Below are positions 25,100-35,129 of a stretch of DNA of 64,000 nucleotides, piece by piece; the first letter of the stretch is position 1, and each line of letters starts with the position of its first letter. Origin of the DNA: Pseudomonas sp. MWU13-2100 (GTDB taxonomy: Bacteria > Pseudomonadota > Gammaproteobacteria > Pseudomonadales > Pseudomonadaceae); assembly GCF_023242365.1 (NCBI RefSeq), contig NZ_JALLIX010000010.1, forward strand, positions 1 to 64,000. The letters run 5' to 3'. The notes beneath the pieces were generated by a model that saw nothing but the letters and a program-made list of their open reading frames with translations, searched no databases and was not told where the DNA came from. The translations under genes and the position numbers were made by a program.

Positions 25100-28000
25100 A
25101 TGAAAAACTTCTTCAAAAAAACCTGGGCCTTCCTGTGCCGGACTTGGGTGTGGACACTGCTGCTGTTGCTCGGGTGTGCGCTGTTGGTATGGTTCGTCGG
25201 CCCGCTGTTTGCCGTTGATGATTACAAGTTCTGGGAAAGCTCCAATTCGCGCTTGCTGACCATTTGCGCGCTCTGCCTGCTATGGGGGCTGTTCATGGTC
25301 TTCGTCAGTTGGCGCGGCACCGTGCGCAAGAAAAAGCTCGAGGACAGCGAGGACGGCCAGGTTCAACTCAAGCGTGAAGAGTCGATCAGCGAAGCCGAGA
25401 AAACCTTGCGTGCGCGTTTCAAGGACGCCATGCGGATCCTCAAGACCTCCAGCCTGTACCGCGGGCGCAGCGAGCGTTGGCGCAATGACTTGCCGTGGTA
25501 CCTGTTGATCGGGCCGCAGGGCAGCGGTAAAACCAGCCTGCTGGATTTCTCCGGGCTTGAGTTTCCGCTGAACAAGGTTGAGCGCAAGCTCAGCCGTGAC
25601 GAAACGGGGACCGAGCATTGCGACTGGTATTTTGCTGACAACGGCGTGCTGGTCGATACCAGCGGCCGCTACCTGAGCCAGGACGATACGTCAGTCGATG
25701 GCGCCGCCTGGAAAACCCTTTTGGGCTTGCTGCGATCGCGTCGTCGCAGCCGACCGCTCAATGGTGTCCTGGTGACCCTCCCGGTCAGCATCCTGCAAAG
25801 CGGTGATCGCGAAAATATGCTTGCCCTGGGGCGGACCATTCGTAACCGACTGCAGGAAATCCACCAGCAACTGCATGTCGATGTGCCGGTTTATCTGATC
25901 TTGAGCAAGGCCGATAAGGTCGCGGGCTTTGATGCGTTCTTCGACCAACTGTCCCTCGAGGAAAGTGATCAAGTCCTGGGCGCGAGCTTCGGCAAAGACC
26001 AGCAGGGCACCGACGTCGAGGTCATGAACCAGGAGTTTCAAGAGTTGCTGGCGCGTTTGAACGCGCAAGTGATTTCGCGCATGCATCAGGAGCGTGACAC
26101 GCAGCGCCGTGGTTTGATCCTCGATTTCCCGCTGCAGCTGGGTCTGATCGGTTCGAACCTTGGTTTCCTGGTCGATGCGGCCTTTACCGGCAATCGTTAT
26201 CAGCGGGCCAGCAAACTGCGCGGCTTCTACCTTACCAGTGCGCCGCATTTCGATCGTACGGGCAGGTCTGCGGACGACGGCCAAGCGTTACCGCTGATGT
26301 ACGCCGGCCGGGCGCGTTTCATTCACCATCTGCTGGCACGGGTGATTTTCCCGGAGGCCGAGTTGGCGGGGCTCGACAAGCGTGAAACCCGGCGTATCAG
26401 TTGGGGGCAGCGTGCGTTGTACCTGGGGGCGCTGGCTTGCATGGGCCTGTTCGGGTGGGTCTGGGCCGGAAGCTTTTCGGCCAACGACAATGGCCTGGAG
26501 ACGGTCAAGAGCCTGGCCGAGCAACAATCCCGGCAACAGGCAACGCTGAACCCGCAAGATGATGTTATGGCCGCGTTGCCGGTGCTCGACAGCCGTTATG
26601 CGGCCACGCGGGTCTTCCCGGAGAAAGGCGATGCGGCCTATAGCGAACGTGGCGGCCTATACCAGGGCGAACCGAGCAACCCGGCGTTGGAGGATGCCTA
26701 TCATCGAGCGCTGCAGAAAGAACTGCTGCCACGGGTTGCCCGTACTCTGGAAGGCCAGATCCGCGCCAACATGGGCAATCGTGAGCGCCTGCTTGGAAGC
26801 CTGCGTGCCTACTTGATGCTCAATCTGGTGGAGCGCCGTGAAGCCGCTACGCTCAAGGACTGGATGGCCGCCGACTGGTCGCTTCGTTACAGCGGCGACG
26901 CCGCGGTACAGGCCAAGCTCAATGAGCATTTTGGGCGCCTGTTGCAGCAGCCCTTCGTTTACCCTCTGAACGATGCCCTGGTTGCCCAGGCCCGCCAGGT
27001 CCTGCGTGCGGAGTCATTGGCCAACGTCGTTTACCGGGTGTTGCGTGAGCAGGCCCGCGAACTGCCCGAGTACCGTTTCAGCCAGCATCTGGGTCCGCAA
27101 GGTGCGTTGTTCACCGGCACTGACTCTGTGATACCGGGCTTTTATACCCAGAAAGGCTACCAGCAGTATTTCATCACCCAGGGCGCCAGCCTGGTGCGCG
27201 ATATCCTGCGTGACAACTGGGTCCTGGGCGAGGGCGGCAGCCTCAGCGGCATGGACATGCGCCGCCTGATGGTTGAGCTCGAGCAACTGTATTTTGGCGA
27301 CTACGCCAACTATTGGAGCGAGGCGGTCGCGCAGATTGGCCTGGATCCGATCAGCAGTGCCCAGGACGGTGCCGACCAACTGGCGGGGCTGACCTCAGCC
27401 AATTCGCCGATTGTGCAAATGCTGGTCGAGGTCCGCGAGAACACTCGCTTCCCGGCCATGCTCGATACAGCTGATACCGCAGGGGATGTCGCCGACAAGG
27501 TGGGCGGAAAGCTTGGCAAGTTGGGCAAGGCCGCGGCGGCTGCGGCAGGGCAGGCCGGTGAGGCCATGGCCAAGAGCCTGCCGGACACCGCGAAGAAGTC
27601 GCTGGAGCGCCGTTTCGAGCCACTGCATCGTTTGCTCGATGACAACAATGGCCCCGCTGCCGATCTGACGCCCGTGTTGCAGGCGCTCAACGACCTGCAA
27701 CAACAGTTGTCCGGCCTGGCGCGCGCCAGCCAGCCGGAGCAGGCGGCCTATGACCTGGCAAAGAACCGCCTGGGTGGCCAGCGTGACGCGATGAACAGCC
27801 TGCGCAATGCCGCTGCGCGCTTGCCGCGACCGATCAACGTCTGGTTCAACAACATGGCGGATGACACCTGGATGCTGGTGCTCGACAACAGCTACCAATA
27901 CGTCAACCAGCGCTACCAGGCGGAGCTGTACGGTTTTTACAGCAAGGCGATCAACGAGCGTTATCCGTTCTACGCACACAGCAGCAGCGATGTGGCCCTG

Positions 28001-28600
28001 AACGACTTCCGCGAGTTCTTCAAGGCCCAGGGTATCGCCGATCACTTCTTTGATACCTACCTCAAGCCGTTCGTCAGTGGTGAGGCCGGCAACTATCGGT
28101 TGCGCAGCGTTGATGGCCGCAGCTTGCCGATGTCAAAAGTGTTTCTCGACCAGATGGGCAACGCGCAGATCATTCGCCGCAGCTTCTTTGCCGAGAACCC
28201 CAACGAGCCCCAGGTGCAGTTCAAGCTCGAGCCCTACACCCTTGACCCTACGGTTGGGAGTGCGGAGTTCCGTTTCGGTGACCAGCAGATGGTCTATCGC
28301 CACGGCCCGATCGTGCCGGTAGCGTTCAAATGGCCGACTGACGCCAATGACGGTCGTACCAGCCTGTTGCTCGAGGACCTGAGCGGCAAGGCCATCGGTA
28401 TCGAGAAAAACACCGGGCCGTGGTCGCTGTTTCGCCTCTTCGACCTGATGCAGACCGAGTACCAGAGCGGCCGCGATGTGCTGATGATCAAGGCCAATGT
28501 CGGTGGCATGCGTGTCAACTACCTGGTGCTCAGCCAGCGCTCGCCGAACCCCTTCGACCTGAGTGCGCTGCGCAGCTTCCGCATGCCGGTGGCGCTTTGA
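25100..28600 (+). CDS. tssM: TssM (IcmF-like) membrane-complex protein
   Basis: 1166 residues. Two membrane helices near the N-terminus (about 12-38 and 50-70) are followed by a cytosolic NTPase domain with Walker A GPQGSGKTS near residue 138. A third helix at about 440-460 (ALYLGALACMGLFGWVWAG) leads to a large periplasmic part, where an alanine/glycine-rich helical segment near 800-835 is visible. It spans the envelope and binds TssJ. The stop overlaps the TTG start of the phosphatase gene. Confidence 0.96.
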   Translation: MKNFFKKTWAFLCRTWVWTLLLLLGCALLVWFVGPLFAVDDYKFWESSNSRLLTICALCLLWGLFMVFVSWRGTVRKKKLEDSEDGQVQLKREESISEAEKTLRARFKDAMRILKTSSLYRGRSERWRNDLPWYLLIGPQGSGKTSLLDFSGLEFPLNKVERKLSRDETGTEHCDWYFADNGVLVDTSGRYLSQDDTSVDGAAWKTLLGLLRSRRRSRPLNGVLVTLPVSILQSGDRENMLALGRTIRNRLQEIHQQLHVDVPVYLILSKADKVAGFDAFFDQLSLEESDQVLGASFGKDQQGTDVEVMNQEFQELLARLNAQVISRMHQERDTQRRGLILDFPLQLGLIGSNLGFLVDAAFTGNRYQRASKLRGFYLTSAPHFDRTGRSADDGQALPLMYAGRARFIHHLLARVIFPEAELAGLDKRETRRISWGQRALYLGALACMGLFGWVWAGSFSANDNGLETVKSLAEQQSRQQATLNPQDDVMAALPVLDSRYAATRVFPEKGDAAYSERGGLYQGEPSNPALEDAYHRALQKELLPRVARTLEGQIRANMGNRERLLGSLRAYLMLNLVERREAATLKDWMAADWSLRYSGDAAVQAKLNEHFGRLLQQPFVYPLNDALVAQARQVLRAESLANVVYRVLREQARELPEYRFSQHLGPQGALFTGTDSVIPGFYTQKGYQQYFITQGASLVRDILRDNWVLGEGGSLSGMDMRRLMVELEQLYFGDYANYWSEAVAQIGLDPISSAQDGADQLAGLTSANSPIVQMLVEVRENTRFPAMLDTADTAGDVADKVGGKLGKLGKAAAAAAGQAGEAMAKSLPDTAKKSLERRFEPLHRLLDDNNGPAADLTPVLQALNDLQQQLSGLARASQPEQAAYDLAKNRLGGQRDAMNSLRNAAARLPRPINVWFNNMADDTWMLVLDNSYQYVNQRYQAELYGFYSKAINERYPFYAHSSSDVALNDFREFFKAQGIADHFFDTYLKPFVSGEAGNYRLRSVDGRSLPMSKVFLDQMGNAQIIRRSFFAENPNEPQVQFKLEPYTLDPTVGSAEFRFGDQQMVYRHGPIVPVAFKWPTDANDGRTSLLLEDLSGKAIGIEKNTGPWSLFRLFDLMQTEYQSGRDVLMIKANVGGMRVNYLVLSQRSPNPFDLSALRSFRMPVAL

Positions 28601-29328
28601 TCCCGGTCGCCACTCAATGGCGCAGCGCGGGCCGAACCCATTCGGGCAAGGTCCGGGGCCGCAACGAAGATGCCTTCCTGGACCGCCCGGAGCGCGGTCT
28701 TTGGGTGGTCGCCGACGGCATGGGCGGGCATCAGGCCGGGGATCTGGCCAGCCAGATGATTATCAGCGGACTCGATGAGATGTTGCTGGAGGGAGACTTC
28801 GACGCGCAATTGCGTCAAGTGCGCCAGTGCCTGCATTGGCTCAACCGGCGCATGGGGCAGGAAATCACCGTTACCGTCGATCGTCAGGACAGCATCATGG
28901 GCAGTACCGTGGTTGCCCTGTTGGTGCAGGACAAGCGTGCGGCCTGCATCTGGGCAGGAGACAGTCGTTGCTACCTGTGGCGTAGCGGCCAGCTGTTTCA
29001 GCTGTCCAGGGATCACTCGCTTCAACAGCAATTGATCGACGAGCAGCAGATGAGCCGTGAACTGGCTGCACAGCAGCCAGGCGCCCACGCATTGACGCGG
29101 GCGTTGGGGGCGAGCGAGCAACTGAAGCTGGATATTCTTGAGCTTGAAGTTCAGCCCGGTGATGCCTTTTTGCTGTGCAGCGACGGGCTCTATCAGTGCC
29201 TCAGCGGTGAGTCATTGGGCAAAGCGATGAATTTGCCACTGCCCGGCATCGCGCTGGAGCGGATGTTCGAACACGTGTTGAGTGGCCGAGCCGCTGACAA
29301 CCTCACAGGGGTGGTGATACGCCAGTGA
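28597..29328 (+). CDS. PP2C-type protein phosphatase (Stp1 type)
   Basis: About 243 residues from TTG 28597, which overlaps the tssM stop (TTGA); the frame is open further upstream only as antisense-quality sequence inside tssM. PP2C motifs are present: RNEDAFLD, VVADGMGGH, GSTVVALLV, WAGDSRCYL, CSDGLYQCL and DNLTGVV, including the metal-binding aspartates. It should remove phosphate from FHA or other threonine-phosphorylated T6SS proteins, opposing the kinase that follows with a four-base overlap. Confidence 0.93.
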   Translation: MIPVATQWRSAGRTHSGKVRGRNEDAFLDRPERGLWVVADGMGGHQAGDLASQMIISGLDEMLLEGDFDAQLRQVRQCLHWLNRRMGQEITVTVDRQDSIMGSTVVALLVQDKRAACIWAGDSRCYLWRSGQLFQLSRDHSLQQQLIDEQQMSRELAAQQPGAHALTRALGASEQLKLDILELEVQPGDAFLLCSDGLYQCLSGESLGKAMNLPLPGIALERMFEHVLSGRAADNLTGVVIRQ

Positions 29329-30335
29329 ACAACATGACTTCAGCCCTCAACAACCCCCAGGCGTGGGTCGAGGCGGGTGACAACCTGACCTACTTCGCCT
29401 TCGCCCAGGGTGCCGCCAAGGCGCCGCCGGTGCGTGCATCGGCGAGCCCGACGACGCCGTTGCCCGAAGTATTGAGTGGTCGCTATCGCCTGGAGGGACT
29501 GCTGGGTGCTGGGGGCATGGGAATGGTTTACCGCGCCCGGGACCTGTTGCAGGAGCAGTACGGCGAACCGGACCCTTTTGTCGCGATAAAACTGCTGCGT
29601 GAAGATGTCGCCGATTGCCCGGATGGTGGTGCGCTGCTGTACAGCGAGTTCGCCCTGACCCGTCATCTCGTGCACCCGCATGTGGTCCGGGTGCACACCT
29701 TTGAGGTCGACACCCGTAGCCAGCAGGCCTATTTCAGCATGGAGCTGATTCGTGGCATGCCCATGGACCAGTTGCTCTGCGAGCGGCCCTTGGGGATGCC
29801 CTGGCACGAGCTGCGTGGCATCGTCTTGGCCATGCTCGATGCATTGGCCCACGCCCATGCCCGGGGTGTGCTGCACGGTGACATCAAACCGAGCAACGTG
29901 ATCCTCGGCGAAAAAGGCGTGCGGCTTTTCGACTTTGGCCTTGGGCAAGCCATGGATGGCGTATTGCCTGGCTTGCCGCAACTGAAGCGCAGCCGCTTCA
30001 ACGCCTGGACCCCCGGTTATGCCGCGCCAGAGTTGTTCGACGGGGCGCCGCTGTCGCCGGCGAGCGATGTTTATGCCGCCGCCTGTGTGATCTATGAGCT
30101 GGCCGGTGGCAAACATCCGTATCGCCGACCCACGGCGCAGCAGGCCCTTGAACAGCCACTCGCTTATCGCCTCGAACGACCGCGCAACTTGCCGAGAAAA
30201 TGTTGGCCGGCCCTACGCACGGCCCTTTCGTTGGAGGCTGACGCACGGCGCATCAGCATCCAGGACTTGCATCACGTCATCCGGAGCGAACCCTTCAACC
30301 TGCTGCAACGCTGGGTCAGCCAGCGCAATGGATAA
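29325..30335 (+). CDS. Ser/Thr protein kinase (Stk1 type)
   Basis: 336 residues from GTG 29325. A 50-residue lead is followed by a Hanks-type kinase domain: glycine loop GAGGMGMVY at 61-69, VAIK lysine at 89, catalytic loop LHGDIKPSN at 183-191 (HGD instead of HRD) and DFG at 203-205. There is no transmembrane or sensor part, matching the cytosolic H2-T6SS kinase. It probably phosphorylates a substrate read by the FHA protein. vgrG follows after 21 bases. Confidence 0.94.
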   Translation: MNNMTSALNNPQAWVEAGDNLTYFAFAQGAAKAPPVRASASPTTPLPEVLSGRYRLEGLLGAGGMGMVYRARDLLQEQYGEPDPFVAIKLLREDVADCPDGGALLYSEFALTRHLVHPHVVRVHTFEVDTRSQQAYFSMELIRGMPMDQLLCERPLGMPWHELRGIVLAMLDALAHAHARGVLHGDIKPSNVILGEKGVRLFDFGLGQAMDGVLPGLPQLKRSRFNAWTPGYAAPELFDGAPLSPASDVYAAACVIYELAGGKHPYRRPTAQQALEQPLAYRLERPRNLPRKCWPALRTALSLEADARRISIQDLHHVIRSEPFNLLQRWVSQRNG

Positions 30336-30356
30336 TGTCCTTACAGGGAGAACAGC

Positions 30357-32396
30357 ATGTTCAACAGCAGTAATGAAACCCACTTCAGCCTGACCATCAA
30401 TGGCCTGGACCTGGATTTCAAAGTACTCGAATTCAAGGGCAGCGAAGGCATCAGCCGTCCTTATCGGTTTGACCTGGAATTGGTCAGTGAGCGTTCGGAC
30501 ATCGACCTGGAAAGCGTGCTGCACAAGCAGGCGTTTCTGGCCTATGACGCTGCCGGTAGCGGTATTCATGGGCAGATCTATCAGGTGGCCCAGGGCGACG
30601 CCGGCAAGCGCCTGCACCGTTACAAGATCGTCCTGGTGCCGCAGCTGGCCTATCTGGAGCACCGCATCAACCAGCGCATTTTTCAAAAAATGAGTGCGCC
30701 GAAGATCATTGCGCAGATCCTGGAGGAACATGGCATTCAGGGCGATGCCTATCAATTCCATCTTGGCAAACCGTGCCCTGATCGCGATTACTGCGTGCAG
30801 TACGACGAGAGCGACCTGCACTTCATCCAGCGTCTGTGCGAGGAGGAGGGGGTGCACTACCACTTCGAGCACAGCCCCGAGGGGCACCTGCTGGTATTTG
30901 GCGACGACCAGACGTTCTTCCCCAAGCTCGGCCAACCGACAGGCTACGTGCAAGACACCGGCATGGTCGCCGACGTGCCCGTGATCAAGCGCTTCAATGT
31001 CCGCCTGGAAACGCGTACCAGCCGTGTCAGCCGCCGCGACTACGACTTTGAGCAGCCACGCCTGTTGATGGAAGCGGCCTACCAGCCAGACCAGCAAAGC
31101 GCTGAGCAGCCTGACCTGGAAGACTACGACTACCCGGGGCGCTTCACTGATCGTACGCGCGGCAAGCAACTGAGCCAGCGCGCCCTTGAGCGGCACCGCG
31201 CCGATTACCAACTGGCCGAAGGCAAGGGTGACGAGACCCGCCTGGTCAGCGGCCACTTCATGGCCCTCAGCGACCATCCGCGCACAGAGTGGAATGATCT
31301 CTGGCTGCTGACCGAGGTGTTTCACGAGGGCAAGCAGCCGCAGGTGCTGGAGGAGTCGGTCACCAGTGACACCACCAACAACAAGGACGACTTCCACCAG
31401 GGCTACCGCAACCGCTTCCTGGCCACCCCCTGGGACGTGTTCTATCGACCGTCGCTCAAACATCCCAAGCCTCGGGTGCTGGGCAGCCAGAGCGCGGTAG
31501 TGACCGGCCCCAAGGGCGAAGAAATCCACTGCGATCAATACGGCCGCGTCAAGGTGCAGTTCTTCTGGGACCGCGAAGGCCAGGCGGATGAGCAGACCAG
31601 TTGCTGGCTGCGGGTGTCATCCAGTTGGGCGGGGCAGCGCTATGGCGGTATCGCCATCCCGCGGGTGGGCATGGAAGTGTTGGTCAGTTTCCTGGAAGGC
31701 GACCCCGACCAGCCGTTGGTGACCGGCTGCCTGTATCACAAGGAAAACCAGGTGCCCTATGACCTGCCGGCGAACAAGACCCGCAGCGTCTTCAAGACCC
31801 TGAGCAGCCCCGGTGGCGGCGGCTTCAACGAGCTGCGCATCGAAGACAAGAAAGGCCAGGAGCAGATCTTCATTCATGCCCAGCGCAACTGGGACGAGAA
31901 CATCGAGCACGACCAGAAGATCCACGTGGGCCACGAACGCCATGACACCGTTGAGGCCAACGCCTACAGCGAGTTCAAGGCCGAAGAGCACCGCACCATC
32001 TTTGCCGACCGCAAAGGTGAGGTGAAGGTCGACGACCACCTCACCGTGGGCAACAACCAGCACGTGAAACTGGGCGTTGCGCAACTGGTCGACGCCGGCA
32101 CTGAAATTCACCTCAAGGCCGGGCAAAAGATCGTTATCGAGGCCGGTCTGGAACTGACCCTCCAGGCCGCGGGCAGCTTTATCAAGCTCGACGCCGGCGG
32201 CATCACCCTGGTCGGCGCGCAGATTCTGGCGAACGCCGGCGGGTCGGCGGGCAGTGGTACCGGGATTGGGATCAAGCCGCCGGTGCTGCCGGGTGCGGCG
32301 GATAACGATAAGGCGGGGAGTGTGATGGCGGGGGCGCTGGTGAATGCGCCGCTGGAAAAGGTCAAACCGAAGCGAATGCTCAACTTCTCCGGCTGA
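30357..32396 (+). CDS. vgrG: VgrG spike protein (right arm)
   Basis: 679 residues, very similar over most of its length to the VgrG at 6343-8385, including EEIHCDQYGRVKVQFFWDR and RSVFKTLSSPGGGGFNELRI. It differs at the last 90 residues, where it lacks the cysteine-rich tail and ends KPKRMLNFSG. An ACAGGGAGAA ribosome binding site precedes ATG 30357. It is the presumed carrier of the peptidoglycan-hydrolase effector encoded 54 bases downstream. No DUF4123 adaptor gene sits between them. Confidence 0.95.
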   Translation: MFNSSNETHFSLTINGLDLDFKVLEFKGSEGISRPYRFDLELVSERSDIDLESVLHKQAFLAYDAAGSGIHGQIYQVAQGDAGKRLHRYKIVLVPQLAYLEHRINQRIFQKMSAPKIIAQILEEHGIQGDAYQFHLGKPCPDRDYCVQYDESDLHFIQRLCEEEGVHYHFEHSPEGHLLVFGDDQTFFPKLGQPTGYVQDTGMVADVPVIKRFNVRLETRTSRVSRRDYDFEQPRLLMEAAYQPDQQSAEQPDLEDYDYPGRFTDRTRGKQLSQRALERHRADYQLAEGKGDETRLVSGHFMALSDHPRTEWNDLWLLTEVFHEGKQPQVLEESVTSDTTNNKDDFHQGYRNRFLATPWDVFYRPSLKHPKPRVLGSQSAVVTGPKGEEIHCDQYGRVKVQFFWDREGQADEQTSCWLRVSSSWAGQRYGGIAIPRVGMEVLVSFLEGDPDQPLVTGCLYHKENQVPYDLPANKTRSVFKTLSSPGGGGFNELRIEDKKGQEQIFIHAQRNWDENIEHDQKIHVGHERHDTVEANAYSEFKAEEHRTIFADRKGEVKVDDHLTVGNNQHVKLGVAQLVDAGTEIHLKAGQKIVIEAGLELTLQAAGSFIKLDAGGITLVGAQILANAGGSAGSGTGIGIKPPVLPGAADNDKAGSVMAGALVNAPLEKVKPKRMLNFSG

Positions 32397-32449
32397 CAGG
32401 CACTGACGGCGCTCCAAGCCACCAGGGATCAGAATTCAGGTAATTGGTA

Positions 32450-35128
32450 ATGACTGAGACAACAGCAAGCAAAGTAGAGAAGTGGTCGTACCCCTTCAAA
32501 ATAGCGGGAGCAGAAGCGACGGATCCGCAGCAGTATTACAAGGCGTTGGCCAAGGCCAACGACGGTTATTACCCATTGGGCAGCAATGGGCTGTGGCATG
32601 GTGGCGTGCATTTCGATGAGTCCACGGGGCTGGTGGCGCAGCAGAGCGAGGTGCGTTGCATTGCCGATGGGCAAGTGATTGCGTATCGCATTGATGAAGC
32701 TTATCCAGTCTCTGCCTACAGCGACCGTAGCACCATTGCCTCCACAGGTTTCGTGCTGGTCAAGCACCAGTTGGAAGTGCCCGCTCCGCCCGCTCCGCCT
32801 ACTCCGGCAACGGCGGCAGGTGCCACACCGGCCCCGGCTGCCGCAGGCGGGCCGACACTGGTGTTCTATAGCCTCTACATGCACCTGCTGGACATGGCTG
32901 GCTACAATGCAACGCCTGCACTGGCCCGTCCCGCCTATTGGGGCGGCGACACCTACCAGGTCAGTGCCAGCGCCAACGACAAGGTGCTGGGGCTTAACGT
33001 ACACGCTGCTCAGAAGAATACGCAGGGCTACGAGCAAATCCTTGCCACCTTGCCGCAAGGCACCACGGTGACCACCGGAGAGGCCAGTGCGAATGGTCAA
33101 TGGCTGAAGATCGTCAGCGTTTCTCCCGAGATGAGTGGCCTGGCGGCAGACACCGGTTGGATCTACAAAGCTAATATGAACAGCCTGGGTAACAACCAGT
33201 ACCTGATCGGCAAGAAAGGCGACGACGTTCCCGCCACCCAGGTCAAGGGCCTGAACGTGCACAAGACTGCCGCCACCAGCGGGGCCATCCTGTCCGTGCT
33301 GCCGACCGGCACACAGGTCAAGATCAGCGAAGAGGGCGCCAGCGGCCAATACCGCAAACTGGTCGAGATCATCAGCGGTACCCCGGTTCCGGCGCTCACC
33401 GCCGACGCCTCCGGCAGCCTGCCGGGTTTTGTTTGGCTGCCTTCGCTGGAGACCCGGCGCGAGCCCAAGGCCATGGGCAGCGTGGTGGTGCTCGACACAC
33501 CCGTCACCATCAAGGCCGGAGCCCTGGTCGGCCACGCGGGCCAGTACCAGAATCACGATGAAGGCAGCCCACGTAACCTGGTCCACCTGGAGGTCTTCAG
33601 CTGCGACGACGTGGAGGCCTTTGTCACGCAAAGCCGCAGCAAGGCGAATGCTTTGCCGGCCGACCAGAAAAATCTGATGAAGGTGTACAAGAACACCAAA
33701 CTCATCACCCACCGCGCCGACATCAGCAGTACGAACCCGCCTAAGGTCAGCGATGACGGCACGATGACCGGATATGATCTGATCATCCCCGTCAGCGTGC
33801 TTGAGGCCATGCCGGCCGATAAGAAAATCAAGGTGCCCGCCGCCACACAAGGCGGCGGCGACACCCTGTGGTGGCACCTGGAAGGCCTGCTGGGCGACGC
33901 CCAGGGCAACCCCATCAGCGGCTGGCTGGCGGAACAGGACCTGATGACTACCCGGCACAACCCGTGGGAATGGGAAGGCTTTGAATTCATTGAAGAAACT
34001 GTCAGCAACGCCGATCATCTGGCGGCCAACTTCCACGACCGCAACCTGCTGGACGACAGCGAAAAAGCCACCTTCCTGCCCAAGGTCAGCACCTCCACCC
34101 GCGGCCCGGCGAAAGAGCGTCTGTATAACCTTATCGACACCGACAAAGACGACAAACTTACCGCCAACGAGATTCGTGCAGCCCTGGCCAAACCCTGGTT
34201 CGCGCAATCCATTTCACAACTGGTGACCAAGTACGAGAGTGAGTGGTACTACAAGGCTGAGAAGTGGGACGCGCTGGATGAGCTGATGGGGCATACGGCG
34301 GCGCAACCCAATGTGAGTTGGGTAGCGGAGAAGAAGCGGATTGAGAAATTGGCTTGGTGGGGGGATTTGGCGGGGAAAGAGGGGATTGGTGAGGGTGGGA
34401 AAATTTGGCATTTTCATCCTGTGGGGATGCTGAGTAATTCAAAGTGTCAAGGTGGGTTTATCAATGTCGATAAATTTATCTCGGAATACGTAGCTGTTCA
34501 CATGAGTTTTGATGGCGCTAATGTGGCCTTGTCTGATGTATCAAAGGTCAACATTAAAAGTATAATTGAAAATATAAATAAATATGTAGATTCTACAAAA
34601 GAAATTGTGACGGTGTATGAATTGTCTTATATGTTTGCGACCGCTAGGGTTGAGGCGTACAACTTTCTGGCACATGAGTATTTTAGTGCCGCTCCAGAAA
34701 TTGGTGGGGTTGACTATTTTAATAAATATGACCCTGTCTTAGCATCAACGCAAGCGCTGCGTAATCGTGCGATTAGTCACGGAAATATAACGCAAGGCGA
34801 TGGTTATAAATATCGTGGTCGAGGTTTAGTGCATTTGACTTGGAAAAGTAACTACCAAAAAGCAAAGGATAAATTTGGGTTCGATTTTGTAAGCTCTCCC
34901 GAATTGGCGGCTGATTACGATAAGGCTGTGCCAATTATGATATGGGGTATGCTTGAGGGAGTGTTTTCTGGGAGAAAGCTCGGTACGTATGTTAATAATG
35001 ATTCCAAAGATTATGAAGGCGCTCGAAATGTCATTAATGGTTCTGATAGGAAAGAGTTGATAGCGAGCCATGCAGTACGGTTTGAAGAGGTCTTAAAAAA
35101 ATCATCAATTGCTCCTGAGGTCAGATAA
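32450..35128 (+). CDS. Multidomain T6SS peptidoglycan-hydrolase effector
   Basis: 892 residues from ATG 32450. Residues 45-165 and 345-385 together resemble a split M23/LytM-like fold (WHGGVHFD, VRCIADGQVIAYR, FYSLYMHL, then AGALVGHAGQY and VHLEVF). Between them lie two SH3-like repeats (about 168-245 and 262-330). An EF-hand loop is at 563-574 (DTDKDDKLTANE). The C-terminal 220 residues are a GH19/lysozyme-like domain: YKYRGRGLVHLTWKSNY at 787-803 and a likely catalytic glutamate near 735. The overall plan recalls the bifunctional amidase-lysozyme effector TseP of Aeromonas. From about 34,380 on, base composition drops sharply in GC, so the lysozyme tip has a different origin from the rest. 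It has no signal peptide, as expected for a VgrG cargo. Confidence 0.85.
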   Translation: MTETTASKVEKWSYPFKIAGAEATDPQQYYKALAKANDGYYPLGSNGLWHGGVHFDESTGLVAQQSEVRCIADGQVIAYRIDEAYPVSAYSDRSTIASTGFVLVKHQLEVPAPPAPPTPATAAGATPAPAAAGGPTLVFYSLYMHLLDMAGYNATPALARPAYWGGDTYQVSASANDKVLGLNVHAAQKNTQGYEQILATLPQGTTVTTGEASANGQWLKIVSVSPEMSGLAADTGWIYKANMNSLGNNQYLIGKKGDDVPATQVKGLNVHKTAATSGAILSVLPTGTQVKISEEGASGQYRKLVEIISGTPVPALTADASGSLPGFVWLPSLETRREPKAMGSVVVLDTPVTIKAGALVGHAGQYQNHDEGSPRNLVHLEVFSCDDVEAFVTQSRSKANALPADQKNLMKVYKNTKLITHRADISSTNPPKVSDDGTMTGYDLIIPVSVLEAMPADKKIKVPAATQGGGDTLWWHLEGLLGDAQGNPISGWLAEQDLMTTRHNPWEWEGFEFIEETVSNADHLAANFHDRNLLDDSEKATFLPKVSTSTRGPAKERLYNLIDTDKDDKLTANEIRAALAKPWFAQSISQLVTKYESEWYYKAEKWDALDELMGHTAAQPNVSWVAEKKRIEKLAWWGDLAGKEGIGEGGKIWHFHPVGMLSNSKCQGGFINVDKFISEYVAVHMSFDGANVALSDVSKVNIKSIIENINKYVDSTKEIVTVYELSYMFATARVEAYNFLAHEYFSAAPEIGGVDYFNKYDPVLASTQALRNRAISHGNITQGDGYKYRGRGLVHLTWKSNYQKAKDKFGFDFVSSPELAADYDKAVPIMIWGMLEGVFSGRKLGTYVNNDSKDYEGARNVINGSDRKELIASHAVRFEEVLKKSSIAPEVR

Positions 35129-35129
35129 A

